Part shown: in pieces, positions 1-7,661 of the stretch | Layout: every line of letters starts with the position of its first letter | Numbering within the stretch: position 1 is the first letter of the stretch | From: a virus | DNA: 45,572 bases | Reading direction: 5' to 3' (one strand) | IMG/VR virus record: IMGVR_UViG_3300023094_000015 | Coordinates: 1 to 45,572 of that record | Made by a program: the position numbers and the translations under genes | Notes under the pieces: generated by a model | The model's database searches: none | Told to the model about the DNA's origin: nothing | What the model saw: the letters and a program-made list of their open reading frames with translations, nothing else

Positions 1-9
1 GGGGGGGGG
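1..9. other. Terminal G-tract, left end
   Basis: Nine consecutive G residues open the window; the right end has eight. The tract lies just past the stop codon of the endolysin gene. It may be half of a G homopolymer at the point where a circular map was opened, or a poly-G sequencing artefact. The sequence alone cannot decide. Confidence 0.6.
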
Positions 10-16
10 CACGGGC

Positions 17-562
17 CTACGTCAAATTCACATACCCCGCAGTAGACTTCCCCGCTTGGACCCGTGCGAGTAGTTGCGAGGGCTTGAAGCCGAATGACTT
101 CTCGATGTGAGGGAGGTCTTTAAACGTGCGAAACTTACCACCCCATTGCCAGCCTGCAGCCTCGAACGCGGTCACCATTTCCTGCCAGTCGATTATGCCG
201 TCTTTATCGAAGTCTTTTGCTGTGTCCCAGGATAGCTCTTCAAACTTGCCGTCGCCGTCTTTATCGTACATGATCGCGAAGTCAATAGCAAGCCCGTAGT
301 TATGGAAAGAGGATCCGCCTTTAGCGTTGGTAACCTTCTGACCCGGTTGTGTGCGACCTTGCGCGTAAAGCGCGTTTTGCTCCGCTATCGTGCGAAGCCC
401 TTGCACGACGCGGATTTTCATATTAACGGGAAAACCTTTTTCGACGGCAGCAATCGTGTCAATCACTTCCTGTCGGACGAGGGGGTGTAGTTTTTGGCAA
501 CGCTCCAGCGTCACGGTATCGCGTAGTATCATAGAGCCTATAAGTTTACCTAATTCATTCAT
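17..562 (-). CDS. M15-family peptidoglycan peptidase (endolysin) with EF-hand loops
   Basis: A 181-residue peptidase that probably cuts peptide cross-links in host peptidoglycan at the end of infection. The M15/VanY zinc-site pattern is visible: SxHxxGxAxDF with His87 and Asp94, then a C-terminal His152 in PHIE, so the likely zinc ligands are H87, D94 and H152. Between them, residues 117-128 form a canonical EF-hand loop (D117, D119, D121, D125, E128), preceded by a looser D100/D102/D104 repeat. Calcium-dependent M15 endolysins are known from phage T5. There is no signal peptide, so release through a holin fits. It is the last gene of the minus-strand arm, next to the spanin and holin candidates. 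Family assignment is firm; calcium control is inferred. Confidence 0.92.
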   Translation of the reverse strand: MNELGKLIGSMILRDTVTLERCQKLHPLVRQEVIDTIAAVEKGFPVNMKIRVVQGLRTIAEQNALYAQGRTQPGQKVTNAKGGSSFHNYGLAIDFAIMYDKDGDGKFEELSWDTAKDFDKDGIIDWQEMVTAFEAAGWQWGGKFRTFKDLPHIEKSFGFKPSQLLARVQAGKSTAGYVNLT

Positions 563-635
563 TATTTCACTAAGTTACGGAAACCCGTAAATAATTGTCC
601 ATCCAACTTATTACCTTGCCAGCAAATTAATTTAT

Positions 636-932
636 ATGATATTAAAACAATTTCTCCCCGGCGGTATTGAAAACTACAAGGATCTAGGTAGTAATTTTCA
701 GATTGTGTACAAAGAGAAATCCCCTAATAGCTTCAAATTAGCTATGGAGGCTGTACATGGTAAAGATGTAGACCAAGATTTTATCGAGAAAAGCTACGCA
801 GTAATTCATCACCACCACGGATCCGGAAGCGAAGTGTTGTACAGGGCTTTCACCTATGAGTTGTTCTCGGAAGGAGGTGCCTTTTTTAAAGACTTGTCAA
901 TCGAAAATCATTCGTATCCGGTAGAGAGGTGA
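636..932 (+). CDS. Hypothetical protein, reversed against its neighbours (moron-like)
   Basis: A 98-residue protein of unrecognised family. It is encoded on the plus strand between two minus-strand lysis genes and is followed by its own hairpin terminator at 996-1018, so it looks like a self-contained unit. The start ATG follows an A/T-rich leader. The middle has four consecutive His followed by Gly-Ser-Gly-Ser; the rest is an ordinary mixed alpha/beta composition without a signal peptide or membrane segment. I see no convincing promoter in the 73 bases upstream. Function unknown; an accessory gene expressed independently of the lysis operon is an inference from layout. Confidence 0.65.
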   Translation: MILKQFLPGGIENYKDLGSNFQIVYKEKSPNSFKLAMEAVHGKDVDQDFIEKSYAVIHHHHGSGSEVLYRAFTYELFSEGGAFFKDLSIENHSYPVER

Positions 933-995
933 TTGAATTTATCGTATATTTGAATCCAGTACAACGAAAGTATTCATTATTCTTACGTTTCATTT

Positions 996-1018
996 AACCG
1001 GGTCGCTCCCGGTTTTTT
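996..1018 (+). terminator. Rho-independent terminator (plus strand)
   Basis: AACCGGG at 996-1002 pairs perfectly with CCCGGTT at 1008-1014 around a 5-base loop and runs into six T. The T-run is on the plus strand only, so it serves the gene at 636-932. Its end touches the stop codon of the minus-strand gene at 1018. Confidence 0.8.
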
Positions 1019-1533
1019 CATTTTCTTTTAACAATCCATACCCCCGCCCCTGCCAAGAGCGCACCCAACCCAAAGATCACCCAAAACCGCGTACGGGCGA
1101 TTTCCCGCCACTTGGCGGCTTCATCTGTCTTTTCCTTCAGTAGTCCCAGGGTCTTCGTTAAATCAAGCCTACACGCTGTTACTTCCGCCTGATTAACGAC
1201 TACGATAGTATCCACGCGGGTGCTTACCTCCCGGATGGTTGGACCCTGAATGAACCGGGTGATAACCATGGTATCCATAACTCGGGTAGTATCCATGTGG
1301 ACCAGACCGGGTAGCGTATCCCGAATGATCACCGTGGCCCCCGGTGTCGTCCGTTCCTTCGGCGGGTACGTGACCGCGCAGAAGTTCGCCGCAATACCCG
1401 GGTAAGCTGCAGTAGCACGCCCGAACTGGTTCGCGGCTTTGCGTTCGGAGTAGCAGGAGGACATTAGCGCACAAAGAAATACACCGCAGACCCAATAAGA
1501 GCGAATAACAGAATGGAGATTAGTATTGCCCAT
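1018..1533 (-). CDS. Putative unimolecular spanin (lipoprotein with C-terminal membrane anchor)
   Basis: This 171-residue protein has the two anchors expected of a u-spanin. The N-terminus has a hydrophobic stretch ending in ALMSSC, a lipobox-like site at Cys27. The C-terminus has one membrane helix at about residues 150-168, followed by the basic tail KRK. The region between is a periplasmic linker with predicted beta and coiled character. Such proteins link outer and inner membranes and fuse them after peptidoglycan is cut. It lies between the endolysin and the holin candidate, where spanins are expected. The lipobox is imperfect (Met at -3), so the call rests on both anchors plus context. 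It could instead be a plain structural lipoprotein. Confidence 0.6.
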   Translation of the reverse strand: MGNTNLHSVIRSYWVCGVFLCALMSSCYSERKAANQFGRATAAYPGIAANFCAVTYPPKERTTPGATVIIRDTLPGLVHMDTTRVMDTMVITRFIQGPTIREVSTRVDTIVVVNQAEVTACRLDLTKTLGLLKEKTDEAAKWREIARTRFWVIFGLGALLAGAGVWIVKRK

Positions 1534-1540
1534 AGTAGTT

Positions 1541-1834
1541 TCACCTTACCACCGGCTTTTTATCCCCGTTCTTCACATCTTCTAGTTGTTGTGCAGGCGG
1601 GTTGACGATAACGATCTCGGAGGGGGTTCCCAGGTTCTTCAGAAGATAGGAAAGCCCTGCTACCAATGCGCCTTTACCGAGTGCTGACCAGTTAAAATCA
1701 AAATTCCCGGCGTTAATGCTATCGTAGGCGATAGAGATCACCGCTCCGATTACAGCCATTAACAGGCCACGAATGAAATCCCGGCTATTGAGCTTCCAAG
1801 CTCCCGGGGAGGTTGTTACTGTTTGTTCTGCCAT
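1541..1834 (-). CDS. Putative holin
   Basis: A 97-residue protein with two likely membrane helices: about residues 21-40 (IRGLLMAVIGAVISIAYDSI) and about 53-68 (GKGALVAGLSYLL). A polar N-terminus and a charged C-terminal tail flank them. Size, two helices, and placement seven bases upstream of the spanin candidate match small phage holins, which make holes in the inner membrane to release the endolysin. Several other small membrane proteins lie next door, so which one is the holin is uncertain. Confidence 0.6.
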   Translation of the reverse strand: MAEQTVTTSPGAWKLNSRDFIRGLLMAVIGAVISIAYDSINAGNFDFNWSALGKGALVAGLSYLLKNLGTPSEIVIVNPPAQQLEDVKNGDKKPVVR

Positions 1835-1837
1835 ATA

Positions 1838-2095
1838 TTATTTTTTATCTTGTTTACGTTCTTGGTTGATTAGGACCTGGCGGATATCATTACTCATGGC
1901 ATCCATTTTTACCTCTATCTTATCGAATTTTTTGTCGCTGTTCATCTGTATGTTAAACTGGTTCACTTCCAATGCCCGCACTTTTTCTTCTAATTGCCCC
2001 ATTCCCCTGTTATGGTTGGCTATTACCGCCCCGACTGCCAGCCCCATCGCCAGGAGGCCGCATACAAATTGCCAGAGTTCGGTAGGTCGCTTCAT
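1838..2095 (-). CDS. Small membrane protein with coiled coil (lysis module)
   Basis: 85 residues: one N-terminal membrane helix (about residues 7-27), then a long charged heptad-like helix (QLEEKVRALEVNQFNIQMNS onwards) to the C-terminus. This layout resembles XhlA-type or i-spanin-like lysis accessory proteins, but I recognise no family. It overlaps the upstream gene by four bases (ATGA) and is followed two bases later by the holin candidate, so the genes are translationally linked. Confidence 0.55.
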   Translation of the reverse strand: MKRPTELWQFVCGLLAMGLAVGAVIANHNRGMGQLEEKVRALEVNQFNIQMNSDKKFDKIEVKMDAMSNDIRQVLINQERKQDKK

Positions 2096-2460
2096 GGAAC
2101 AGGTTTAGTATTAGACTGCCAAAAATAAGCCAGAAGCCCAAATAGTAACGCCCACAGGTATATCCAGTAATAATCAAACGTTCTAAAATTGTATATATAC
2201 ATTATCAGGCTAAAGATAGCCAAAAAGAGGAATGCCTGCCTCACTACCCGGTTGAATTTCGACGGATACCAAACCATAAAGGCTATCATAGTTACCAGGT
2301 AATTAACGTCGGTCATCAGGTACTTAACGTTCCACGCCCGCGTCATTGGCCTGTCAACGGCTAATATCCAGTTTTCAATGATCGTATCGCTGAAAAGACA
2401 ATGCAACTCCGCAAGCGGCAGCGTTAAGCAAAGCAGTATACCCGATAGCCATTTTTTCAC
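2092..2460 (-). CDS. Polytopic membrane protein (lysis module)
   Basis: 122 residues with about four hydrophobic segments: an N-terminal signal-like helix, one around LVTMIAFMVWYPS, one around AFLFLAIFSLIMYIY, and a C-terminal one around YWIYLWALLFGLLAYFW. The start is GTG at 2460, embedded in the stop of the upstream small gene (GTGA overlap), which supports the start choice. Function is unknown; it could be an antiholin or an alternative holin. Confidence 0.6.
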   Translation of the reverse strand: MKKWLSGILLCLTLPLAELHCLFSDTIIENWILAVDRPMTRAWNVKYLMTDVNYLVTMIAFMVWYPSKFNRVVRQAFLFLAIFSLIMYIYNFRTFDYYWIYLWALLFGLLAYFWQSNTKPVP

Positions 2461-2609
2461 GATACTGGTGGCGGCGGCGGAGGTGAAAGAGGATTTGAAC
2501 CTATCTGCATTGTTTCGCCGGGTTGGCCGTCCTTATACGTTTGCCACTCCGCTGCTACTGCAAGGGTGGCATCAATAAACGCCTGTACTTCTGTTGCTGT
2601 TGCTGTCAT
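2457..2609 (-). CDS. Small hypothetical protein with C-terminal polyproline
   Basis: A 50-residue open frame beginning MTATATEVQAF and ending in six consecutive prolines then Val-Ser. It fills the only gap between two lysis-module genes. The start lies one base from the next upstream stop region, and its TGA overlaps the GTG start of the next gene by four bases, a typical coupling signal. Codon use looks like its neighbours. Function unknown; the proline run suggests a flexible or binding tail. Confidence 0.6.
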   Translation of the reverse strand: MTATATEVQAFIDATLAVAAEWQTYKDGQPGETMQIGSNPLSPPPPPPVS

Positions 2610-2610
2610 A

Positions 2611-2910
2611 TCATTGTTTTATTTGATTTTCAATAGTTGTTAACCTTATTTTAGCCTCGCGTTGATCGAGTTCTATATTAGTAAGACGGATATTATTTAC
2701 TCTGTCGTACTCCTTTCTATCTGATTGCATCTCTCGGAGAATTCCATTATTATCCTGGCTCACTCGTTGGGCGTCATTTATTCTGCCAACCAGACTGAAA
2801 TAAACCCACGCCGCGAAAGCTACGATCCCCGCAGCTTTCCATAGCCCTCCTAAGGTCAACCCTTTTATAGGAGTGTGCTGTATTTCTACGGACGTTTTAC
2901 GTGTTGCCAT
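2611..2910 (-). CDS. Membrane-anchored coiled-coil protein (lysis module)
   Basis: 99 residues: a cytoplasmic basic N-terminus, one membrane helix around residues 24-43 (LWKAAGIVAFAAWVYFSLVG), then a charged helix to the end. It has the same shape as the 1838-2095 protein, so the two may be partners or distant duplicates. It is the first gene of the lysis group. Just upstream the minus strand reads TAACTTTG (2915-2922), a match to the Bacteroidetes -7 box, but no TTTG lies at the right distance, so a promoter here is only a possibility. Confidence 0.6.
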   Translation of the reverse strand: MATRKTSVEIQHTPIKGLTLGGLWKAAGIVAFAAWVYFSLVGRINDAQRVSQDNNGILREMQSDRKEYDRVNNIRLTNIELDQREAKIRLTTIENQIKQ

Positions 2911-3013
2911 AGTTCAAAGTTAACAAAAGAGGCGCAGAGTAGACACCCACGCCGTAAATCCAATTTTTGTCATATTCCTATGACCACTGGTAATATTGCC
3001 AGTTCGTTTAATA

Positions 3014-3346
3014 TTATTCGTTGTCATATACTGCCGGTGCTCTTTCAGTTCGTTCCGTGTCCGCAGGTTGTTGAAACAATGGCATTGATATGATCCCCAT
3101 CGTTATCGCCTTTAAAACCAATCCCGCTTTGCCTCTCACATTCATTACATCGTACATTTCTTCAATCTTTGCCTGAACCGTTCGGGGAGATAAACATACT
3201 TCTTTCCCTATCTGGTCTGATGTATAGTCAAGTGCTAAAAATTCAACAATTCGAGCATCTGTTTCGCTAAATATGAAATCTTCTGTTTCATAATAAACGA
3301 TACGTCTCGGAACCCTGGCCTCTTTAGCGTACTTTTTCTTTAGCAT
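3014..3346 (-). CDS. LuxR/GerE-type helix-turn-helix protein
   Basis: 110 residues with a LuxR C-terminal DNA-binding domain at about 27-85. SETDARIVEFLALDYTSDQI is the first helix pair and CLSPRTVQAKIEEMYDVMNV is the recognition helix region with the typical SxRTV signature. There is no receiver or ligand-binding domain; the short basic N-terminus precedes the HTH. It sits between the tailspike module and the lysis genes, so it may time late or lysis expression, but no target is visible. Such stand-alone HTH proteins also occur as small host-like regulators. Confidence 0.8.
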   Translation of the reverse strand: MLKKKYAKEARVPRRIVYYETEDFIFSETDARIVEFLALDYTSDQIGKEVCLSPRTVQAKIEEMYDVMNVRGKAGLVLKAITMGIISMPLFQQPADTERTERAPAVYDNE

Positions 3347-3348
3347 GT

Positions 3349-4056
3349 TTATTTATTCCACGTTGAAATATTCCCGTCTACATACACGGTGATCGTTGAA
3401 CCCGCAAGTACATGCGTTCGAAGTACCGCGCCGGGGTCTTTCACCGCCATTATTTGTACCGTATCTTTCGCACCACCGGGTGCCGTTAATTCGTATCTAT
3501 ATGTGCCGTTATAAAGATTAGTGGCAAGGGTACCTACGAGCGCACCATTGTGCTGTACGCCGCCTATTTGCCGCCATGTACCAATGCCCGTAAGCCGGTA
3601 GCTATCGACAGGGTAATATATCGTTGTGTCGCGTCCTGCGTCTGCCAGGGACACTTTTGACACCAGTTCAAACCAATTGAAGTTCCAGTCGCCACCGGTT
3701 GCCTGTATGCGAATAGAAGTAACACCAGCAGGAATGACAAGATCCGTTGCAATCGTTTTCCAAACGGCCCAGCCACCCGTATTAGGGACCTGGATAGAAA
3801 GCATCTTTAGCCCCGTTGAGGTGCGGATATCAAACGCGCCCCGACTAAGTGGTGAAGCAACCCGCATATTAAAAGTGTAGTTGCCTGGTGTAACGTAATA
3901 GTCCGCGTACTGCCCGGGCTGAATATAATCCCATTGTTTTGTTGAATCTGAATCCGTACCCTTTATAAATCTCGCATTGAATGAGGTGGACGATTCGACC
4001 TGTATCCGTTGCGCATTCAGCGACGTGGTGAGCAGGAGTAATAGTAGTATTCGCAT
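3349..4056 (-). CDS. Secreted-type protein with CBM6-like domain (tailspike module)
   Basis: 235 residues. Residues 1-15 form a Sec signal peptide (poly-Leu core, cut after Ala15 with Gln16 at +1). Residues about 17-135 look like a CBM6-type carbohydrate-binding beta sandwich: the stretch from YIQPGQYADYYV to the closing FNWFELV is typical of that fold. The remainder is a beta-rich region with no family I recognise. It is the last of three consecutive genes with the same kind of signal peptide and overlaps the next by one base. Carbohydrate binding is likely. Whether it is part of the virion or exported by the infected cell is unknown. Confidence 0.65.
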   Translation of the reverse strand: MRILLLLLLTTSLNAQRIQVESSTSFNARFIKGTDSDSTKQWDYIQPGQYADYYVTPGNYTFNMRVASPLSRGAFDIRTSTGLKMLSIQVPNTGGWAVWKTIATDLVIPAGVTSIRIQATGGDWNFNWFELVSKVSLADAGRDTTIYYPVDSYRLTGIGTWRQIGGVQHNGALVGTLATNLYNGTYRYELTAPGGAKDTVQIMAVKDPGAVLRTHVLAGSTITVYVDGNISTWNK

Positions 4057-4598
4057 TAGTATAATTTATTCATTTGAAGGTTCGCCACCGAAACAATCAC
4101 ACTACCCAGCGTTGGTAAAACACTTATACTCCCCCATAGCTCTAATACATCCCCCTTGGTAGCGGTATACTGAAACGTCATCGTAGCAGTTGGTGCCGAG
4201 AAAGTAGAGGCAGTAATAATAGGCGTTTGTATCGTAAACACGCTAGACGATATATCGGCCGGGGAGCGGTTCGTTCGCCGCACCTTGTAAACAATGTTCC
4301 TGCTTAGTGCCAGCGTTGCGCCCGAATAGTTCGCCAGGATATTGTACGTTACCTCATACGTCCCGTTGTCATTAAAGGTGATCCCGGGAGAAGTAGTGCC
4401 GAATTCTATTTTAGCAGGAGTAGCTGTCAGGGTGTAGGCCGTTCCCGTCCCTTGCGAATAGATATTATTACTGGCATTCCGGGTCTTGTTTAATAGTATC
4501 GTATCACCCGTACGATTGACATACATTAGGGTATCTCCCCGGATAATAAACTGTGCCGATGCTGGAAAAGAAAGCAGTAGCAATATAATTAACCTCAT
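4056..4598 (-). CDS. Secreted-type beta-sandwich protein (tailspike module)
   Basis: 180 residues. Signal peptide at 1-15 (MRLIILLLLSFPASA), cut before Gln16. The rest is beta-rich; GTYEVTYNILANYSGAT and GDVLELWGSISVLPT resemble strands of C1q/TNF-like or tail-fibre tip sandwiches, but this is a shape impression. It overlaps the tailspike gene by ATGA and the following gene by one base, so the three are one translational unit. Possible accessory fibre or receptor-binding tip. Confidence 0.6.
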   Translation of the reverse strand: MRLIILLLLSFPASAQFIIRGDTLMYVNRTGDTILLNKTRNASNNIYSQGTGTAYTLTATPAKIEFGTTSPGITFNDNGTYEVTYNILANYSGATLALSRNIVYKVRRTNRSPADISSSVFTIQTPIITASTFSAPTATMTFQYTATKGDVLELWGSISVLPTLGSVIVSVANLQMNKLY

Positions 4599-7066
4599 GG
4601 CGCGTAAAATTTATAGGTAAATGTAAAACTATATCTGTTATTGGTAGCGGTTTGTGGTAATCCTCTTACAACCGCGCGTCCGTTAACCACATCCCCTTTG
4701 ATCTGCATGGTGGTATTATCCTCGAAAGTGATATGCCCAGAAAGGTCTTGCGTAGTAGTGAGGGCTGATGCTACCGGTAAACTAACCCCTAGCTCTGTTA
4801 CCGTTAAAGAGGCGGTTGCATCTATACTGATTTCACCCCAAACCCTCACCGTATTACCGGTTTGCTGGTAGTGTGTCACATAAGCGGTTGATGCCGCTAC
4901 GTTGGTTGTATTGGTGATCGTGGGCGTATAAGTTCCCTCCACCGTGGCGGTAACGGCTGTTGAATCCATCCACGTCGGAATGCCTCCAACCACTCCTAGT
5001 TTTTGTCGTGTTGTCCCGACCCCTAGCCTCGTCAACACTCCCGACCCATTCCGGTAATAAATATCTCCGGTCGCATCGCTACCGAGCGTCATCGTTGGGC
5101 GAGCTATGACCGCCCCTGTGCCGATGGTGCCGAGGGTTACTACACCCGCATCAGATATGGTAAATACATCTGTGCCGCTCGACTGCCCAATAAATAAGGG
5201 GATACCCGATACTCGGCTATTGGCCTGTATAACTGCGTTGGAGAAGGTTGGTAGTGCCAGATCAAAGGAAGTCGTTACATCAAAGTAAGCCCCGGTAGTT
5301 ATATTGCTGCCCGATCTGCTAAGTACACGACCGAATGCTCCTACTTTTGGTCCTGACCCGTTGCCGGCGAAGGCCGTAAATGCACCGCCTATATACGCAC
5401 CGCTACTTGAATTAGCCCCATAGGTAAAGAACCCCGCCCCTGTGCCACCCGTTGCCTGGCTATTGGCTGTCGCCACCGCAGCGTTCCCGTTCAGGTTAGC
5501 ATTGGCGATATTATTATTATTCTGCGAATAGATAGCCTGTGAGTTGCCTATGCCGGTCACGCCTTCAGAGGTAACATTCAGTTGCCTGCTTGTTTCCGTC
5601 ACATTCATAAAATCAAACTGCCCACGCATAAATCCATTTACCGTTTTATACAGTACGGCAGCGTTCTCCACTTTGTTCGGCGCAATCCATATTGTACTAG
5701 CCGGTAATACTGTCCTCATAATAGAGGTGTCCTGGTTTAATATTAAAACATTTAGGGTATTTGATGTAGTCTCTAAATCATAGCCCCCTACGCCTGCGCC
5801 TCTCAATGTGTTGCCATTTAGGGTTAAATTTCTTACTCCATTGGCGTATATATGGGATAAGACGGGATTTGCCAAATATTTAGTAAACCAGTTGCCGGAA
5901 ATAATAACATCGTTACAATAAGTTCCCAGCCCCAGTATTATATCATCGGCACCGTCCACCATCGCCTCGAAATAGTTGTTTGTTATCTGCGTATTATTAA
6001 TGCCATCAATATACAATCCCCCTTGCAAATTCCTTTCGATCTCGCATTTATCAATGGTCAAATGCTGCCCGTCTACAGAATTTGAAATATACAGCCCGTA
6101 CCTGCCATTACTATCAAATCGACACGATGTAAATTCCTGGTTGAAATTCAACGTTTGGTCCGCATGGACACCATCCCTGGCGGCTCTACTAAACTTGGTT
6201 CTGAAAATATGAGAGTAGTAAATTCCGTTCCCCATTTTCAACCCATCGTAAAAACCATCAATCGTTACAAAATCCGTCTGTATACCTCCTTCGGTATATA
6301 CTCCCGCCCCTGCACTATTGCCGAACGCTCCTTGTATTTTCAGATTACGAATAGTTGATGCACTATCCTGCTCGGACAATACAGGCGATTCCGGAACGGT
6401 AATAGATATAGCGGTATCATTAGCTGACATATAAATGACCGAACTGCCATATTCGCCACCTCCCCCTAGTATGTTGATAGGGTTTTTTGACCTTCGTAAA
6501 GTCTGGGTTATATAATAAGTTCTATTAGGAGGAAAGTACACCGTACCTCTCGATGGCGTAGCGTTAATAGCAGCTTGTATTGCTGCATAATCATCTGTCA
6601 CCCCGTCTCCTACCGCCCCATAACTAAGGACATTGTTGTAAAACATGGAGTCTCTTCCTGCACCCCCACTCCCATTACTTGCTGCCGTTATCCGGCCTTT
6701 AGCATCTACGGTTAAATTGGTATTGGTATAACTGCCCGGAGTGACTGCGGTGTTCAGTAGTGATACTACGCCGCCCGTTTCGCTCAACGGTGTGGTGAAA
6801 GTGTATGTGCCCGCTCCGCCGCCGATACCGAGTATAGTATCAACGCCTATAAATAAAGTATCCCCATTTATCCGAGGTTTAGAGAACCGGGTGCGGCCTC
6901 CGCCGTAGTTAATCAGTACACCAGTGACGCCCTTAGTAGCATTCTCAATAATAAGTTCATTATTGCCTCCCACTTTTTGCAGCCGGGTAGAATCTGCCCG
7001 GATATAATAAGTGGTTTGGCCATAACTGATAGTGCTTATAAGCAACAAGAAAATAAGAAACCGCAT
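4595..7066 (-). CDS. Tailspike with pectate-lyase-like beta-helix and N-terminal signal peptide
   Basis: 823 residues. A Sec signal peptide (1-16, cut before Gln17) is followed by a linker with the phage-fibre phrase YTNTNLTVDAKGRITAAS (about 113-130). A right-handed beta-helix begins at about 148 with the pectate-lyase_3 signature SYGAVGDGVTDDYAAIQAA and continues through Asn-rich rungs to about 450. The C-terminal tip (about 728-823, from GTYTPTITNTTNVAAST) matches a domain seen at the ends of many phage tail proteins. This is probably the polysaccharide-binding or degrading receptor protein. A cleavable signal on a tail protein is unusual because tails assemble in the cytoplasm. It follows a terminator by 13 bases. 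Confidence 0.85.
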   Translation of the reverse strand: MRFLIFLLLISTISYGQTTYYIRADSTRLQKVGGNNELIIENATKGVTGVLINYGGGRTRFSKPRINGDTLFIGVDTILGIGGGAGTYTFTTPLSETGGVVSLLNTAVTPGSYTNTNLTVDAKGRITAASNGSGGAGRDSMFYNNVLSYGAVGDGVTDDYAAIQAAINATPSRGTVYFPPNRTYYITQTLRRSKNPINILGGGGEYGSSVIYMSANDTAISITVPESPVLSEQDSASTIRNLKIQGAFGNSAGAGVYTEGGIQTDFVTIDGFYDGLKMGNGIYYSHIFRTKFSRAARDGVHADQTLNFNQEFTSCRFDSNGRYGLYISNSVDGQHLTIDKCEIERNLQGGLYIDGINNTQITNNYFEAMVDGADDIILGLGTYCNDVIISGNWFTKYLANPVLSHIYANGVRNLTLNGNTLRGAGVGGYDLETTSNTLNVLILNQDTSIMRTVLPASTIWIAPNKVENAAVLYKTVNGFMRGQFDFMNVTETSRQLNVTSEGVTGIGNSQAIYSQNNNNIANANLNGNAAVATANSQATGGTGAGFFTYGANSSSGAYIGGAFTAFAGNGSGPKVGAFGRVLSRSGSNITTGAYFDVTTSFDLALPTFSNAVIQANSRVSGIPLFIGQSSGTDVFTISDAGVVTLGTIGTGAVIARPTMTLGSDATGDIYYRNGSGVLTRLGVGTTRQKLGVVGGIPTWMDSTAVTATVEGTYTPTITNTTNVAASTAYVTHYQQTGNTVRVWGEISIDATASLTVTELGVSLPVASALTTTQDLSGHITFEDNTTMQIKGDVVNGRAVVRGLPQTATNNRYSFTFTYKFYAP

Positions 7067-7078
7067 AAAAATATTTTT

Positions 7079-7104
7079 AAAAAAGGCGGGCTATTACACC
7101 CGCC
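7079..7104 (-). terminator. Rho-independent terminator (minus strand)
   Basis: GGCGGG at 7085-7090 pairs with CCCGCC at 7099-7104 around an 8-base loop. On the minus strand the stem runs into six T. It closes the head/connector transcript just before the tailspike module. Confidence 0.85.
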
Positions 7105-7110
7105 CGATTA

Positions 7111-7656
7111 TTAACTGTTGTAAGTACATTGGTCGAAGATACCCGGTGGCACATCGTACGGACATGGCAGGTCTTTGCCGCTCCATTTTACGATAACATC
7201 CCACACAACCTCCGTTGTCTTATCTTCCTGGACAGGGTTCTTAGGAATTACCTGAACCGTGCTGTCGTTAATATGAATCTGCGAACCAGTACGGTAGGCA
7301 AATTTATATTGGCGGGAATTTTTAAGCGTGTTGTAGAAAATACAATTTTGCCGGTAATTCGGATCCTGGTACTGTGCCTGAAAATTATAACCAGTCAGCC
7401 TAGTAGCCTGGTCGCCATAGCCCGGGGACTCCACTTCCGCGCCACCGTCAAACGTACCTTTGGTAGCCGGGATTAAAATGATATCGCCAGCCGCAAATCC
7501 AGCCGTCCACTCTGCGGGGTTCGATGGATCTGTGAAAGCAAAAGATGACTTAATAAAAGCCACACTACGCACACCACCTTCTTCGATTTCTTCGCAGGGG
7601 TCGCAAATATGGTCTGGTATCAGGTCGTCACAATTCGAAGGATAATATACAGACAT
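7111..7656 (-). CDS. Structural protein, putative tail tube or neck
   Basis: 181 residues, not assigned to a family. The N-terminus is Cys-rich (NCDDLIPDHICDPCEEIEE) and the C-terminus has two more Cys. The core looks beta-rich. It is the last gene of the connector group and immediately precedes a strong terminator, a usual place for an abundant tail tube protein. That role is inferred from position and size only. Confidence 0.55.
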   Translation of the reverse strand: MSVYYPSNCDDLIPDHICDPCEEIEEGGVRSVAFIKSSFAFTDPSNPAEWTAGFAAGDIILIPATKGTFDGGAEVESPGYGDQATRLTGYNFQAQYQDPNYRQNCIFYNTLKNSRQYKFAYRTGSQIHINDSTVQVIPKNPVQEDKTTEVVWDVIVKWSGKDLPCPYDVPPGIFDQCTYNS

Positions 7657-7661
7657 GATTT

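Noticed and set aside
808-832. His4-Gly-Ser-Gly-Ser in the 636-932 gene looks like a cloning tag with a BamHI site
   Set aside because: Only four His, inside a continuous natural frame with no vector sequence nearby.
4641-6358. Several plus-strand frames opposite the tailspike gene
   Set aside because: Shadows of the strong minus-strand gene; composition not protein-like.
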